Assembly: GCA_963965975.1 (NCBI GenBank)
Contig: OZ014422.1
Span: 310,001 to 374,000, forward strand
DNA length: 64,000 bases
Reading direction: 5' to 3'
Source of the DNA: Xestospongia bergquistia
Lineage: Eukaryota; Porifera; Demospongiae; Haplosclerida; Petrosiidae
The notes under the pieces were generated by a model. The model did no database searches. It had not been told where the DNA came from and was given only the letters and a program-made list of their open reading frames with translations. The position numbers and the translations under genes were made by a program. Position 1 is the stretch's first letter; each line of letters starts with the position of its first letter. Shown here piece after piece: positions 62,093 through 64,000 of the stretch.

Positions 62093-62158
62093 ACCCCACA
62101 AGAGCATGAAGACAAAATTTGCAGTACATATAAAAGGAAATGAAAACCAGCTTGGATA

Positions 62159-62506
62159 GGTTGTGTTGTGGGCCAGCGTTCTGCAATGCATCAGACCTCT
62201 GAGATGGTTACCAGCATACTCTACGGAGTATCCGAAAGGCCGACTAGGATAGGGCTGGTAGTCTCCCTTTAAACGAGAAGAGGCTGGTGTATTTGTGGTT
62301 CCCGGTTCCTGAATGCGACATTCCCTAAGAGCTGGAATCCCGTACGGCTGGTTTTAAGTTAGGGCGACGCTCCAGCCAGGATTACCTCGCGAAGACGAGG
62401 GTTACCAAGCCAGGTGGCGGTCCCAGCTAGCAATAGCAGGGAATCCTGGAGCCTAAGTGGAAGCCTGAGTGGGTGAGCGAGTAGGAATCGTTTGGGCAAC
62501 ACAACA
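62159..62506 (+). ncRNA. Candidate structured pol III RNA, ~348 nt (unit 2)
   Basis: Second copy of 59433-59780. By eye I find no difference across the ~348 nt, while the flanks differ by several substitutions, indels and the T-run length. TATAAAAG is at 62129-62136, again about 30 bp upstream; the PSE-like box is about 62091-62111; a T-run follows at 62508. The end helix (62160-62168 with 62497-62505) and all internal helices are unchanged. Confidence 0.6.
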
Positions 62507-62518
62507 TGTTTTTTTTTT

Positions 62519-63420
62519 ATGTATATATAAATCTTAACTTTTTAAACTACGAGAATGTCAGCCAATCCAAAGTAAAGTTAATGTTGTTGCTAAAAGTCAA
62601 AATTAAAGGACATATTGGAAGTTCCTTTAATTTCAGTTCAACATAACACTAACTATAATAGATATTTGGTGACAACATCCATGATGTCTCACTGACTAAA
62701 ATCTTCTCCTTGTGCTATCATCACAACATTGTCAATATTATAGTTTTCAATGGATCCTGGATAATAAGTTCCACTATTGAGTCAGTAAGCTTGTTTGGAA
62801 TAACAAAACATACCTTTTTTAAATGTAGTTTGGGCAACACACAAGGGTTTTTTTTAAAATAAATTTAGATTTATTTTGTGCATTAAGTTCTGTGTAGACA
62901 GAGTCAGACAAAATAGTGTTCCTTACATGTACTATTCCAAAATAAAGACAATACTTGATAACTACATTTGACAATTCTGTAATACTGAGTGTGACACTAA
63001 AAAGTAATAAAAAGTAAAAGTAATTATTAATATACAGATGTATGTAGCTAACACATACATCTGTATATTAACAATGTATGTATGTTTATTTGTATTGCAT
63101 TCAGAAAACTACATTAAAAGGCAGTGCCATTTAGTGGGATAGTGAAATATCAGAATAGACACTACTCTTTATTATATACTCCACAGAAAACAATACCTAA
63201 TAGTTCTATATCAGTAACATGTAATGTATGTGCAAAATTGTATTTTGTACAATCAATCACCAGTAACATAGGTTACTCCTGTTAATACAGCAAAATCATT
63301 CAACAAGATCCATTCATGCTTTTCTATCAATCAGATGAAAGTTCTAGTCTTGTCCTCAAATGTAAGGGAGTCTGGGGATGACACTGGTTCAAAACAAGAC
63401 TGCTCTGATCTCTATATGTT
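62519..63420. other. Non-coding spacer with hairpin, unit 2
   Basis: Near-identical repeat of 59794-60700, including the hairpin at about 63027-63074. Nothing else seen. Confidence 0.55.
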
Positions 63421-63464
63421 TAAAATTGTTTTGTTGAAAATTTGAAGTTAAATCATGTTTTCTG

Positions 63465-63790
63465 AGACAAGTACTGAGGGCAGATATACATATACAGAAG
63501 GCATGATTATTGGTGTGAACTTTGATGGTAAAATGGTACAGGTAGATTGATGTGACATAAAACTACAGATATGGGACCCTGCAGGCATAGAAAGGTTTTA
63601 TACTCATGATAAGTCCCTCTTTAGGAATTTAGTTGGTGCTTTGTTAGTGTTTGATATTACAAATCATGATACATTTGATGAAATATTGTTTTGGATGGAA
63701 GAATTTCAAAAAGATGCCAAATCTCATACTCCAGTATTTATTTTAGTAGGTAGCAAATCAAATCGTTACATCATCCTAATCTCCTCCAGT
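63465..63790 (+). pseudogene. Rab-like small GTPase pseudogene (unit 2)
   Basis: Copy of 60739-61060 with the same internal TGA and the same WDPAGIERF change, so inactivation preceded the tandem duplication. Confidence 0.72.
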
Positions 63791-63837
63791 TTATTGGTGG
63801 CGTAATTGATGATCCATCTGGTAATCCTATAATACTT

Positions 63838-64000
63838 TGGCTTTGATAACATGACCTCCAAAAAATAAACCGGTTTTACTGGTATTAAACTGGAGTTCTG
63901 ATGTTGTCTGCTTGTCATAGGCCACACCAGGACAGCTCCTCAGTTCTCCGTACAATTTGTTGCCAGACTTAAGATGTAGTACATCACATGTAGGTACAGC
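63838..64000 (-). CDS. NERD-like domain protein (copy 3, cut by the window end)
   Basis: C-terminal portion of a third copy, beginning at the same breakpoint as copy 2 (cctataatactttggc) and running past the window edge. It shows that the tandem array has at least three units. Confidence 0.55.

Larger units (their letters stand above)
61106..63840. repeat. Tandem repeat unit, ~2735 bp
   Basis: The sequence from cctataatactttggctttg at about 61106 recurs at about 63840. One full unit contains truncated NERD copy 2, the RNA candidate, the spacer and hairpin, and the Rab pseudogene. The preceding unit (about 58026-61105) is about 3.08 kb because it keeps ~330 bp of spacer. Confidence 0.85.

Overview
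The window is eukaryotic: AT-rich (by eye), gene-dense, with many very short introns (roughly 40-150 bp) bounded by GT/AG, and with intergenic gaps of 30-250 bp. The proteins are metazoan (p40phox, SKAP, tepsin, LSM11, CSB/ERCC6, SAE1, TEDC2). The combination of compactness, tiny introns and early-animal protein character fits a demosponge such as Amphimedon; that assignment is inference from style, not a database match.

Region 1, 1-24703, is ordinary unique gene space. In order: a discoidin-domain single-pass receptor (+), a WD40/EF-hand protein of the WDR49/WDR64 type (-), a head-to-head pair of ENT4-like nucleoside/monoamine transporters (- then +), LSM11 of the U7 snRNP (-), the NADPH-oxidase regulator p40phox/NCF4 (-), a SKAP-type PH/SH3 adaptor (+) sharing a ~255 bp divergent promoter with NCF4, SAE1 (+), the AP-4 accessory protein tepsin (-), a conserved protein I cannot name (+), and TEDC2 (-).

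Region 2, about 24704-50170, is a ~25 kb nested repeat array. Its building blocks are a small single-pass membrane protein gene (three intact copies), the same gene interrupted by a Ty3/gypsy-type LTR retrotransposon with ~160 bp LTRs, relics of a YqaJ-exonuclease gene, relics of a DDE_4 (Harbinger/ISL2EU-like) transposase, and a ~72 bp inverted-repeat element. Copies share the same insertion points and the same internal deletion junctions, so the array grew by duplicating already-rearranged segments. A deleted Tigger/pogo element sits in one copy only.

Region 3, about 50170-52935, is a second copy, in direct orientation, of the unnamed gene plus TEDC2. The array therefore lies between the two copies of a segmental duplication. 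In the second copy the unnamed gene carries a 5 bp deletion just after its start codon; TEDC2 stays open.

Region 4, 53115-64000, holds ERCC6 (CSB, +) followed by a tandem ~2.7-3.1 kb repeat, present two and a bit times. Each unit has a NERD-like protein gene (-), a GC-rich ~348 nt block (+) that looks like an RNA polymerase III gene (TATA at about -30, PSE-like box, closing helix, several stable hairpins, T-run terminator), a 20 bp-arm hairpin, and a Rab-like pseudogene. The ~348 nt RNA candidate, which I could not match to a known family, is the most interesting item in the window.
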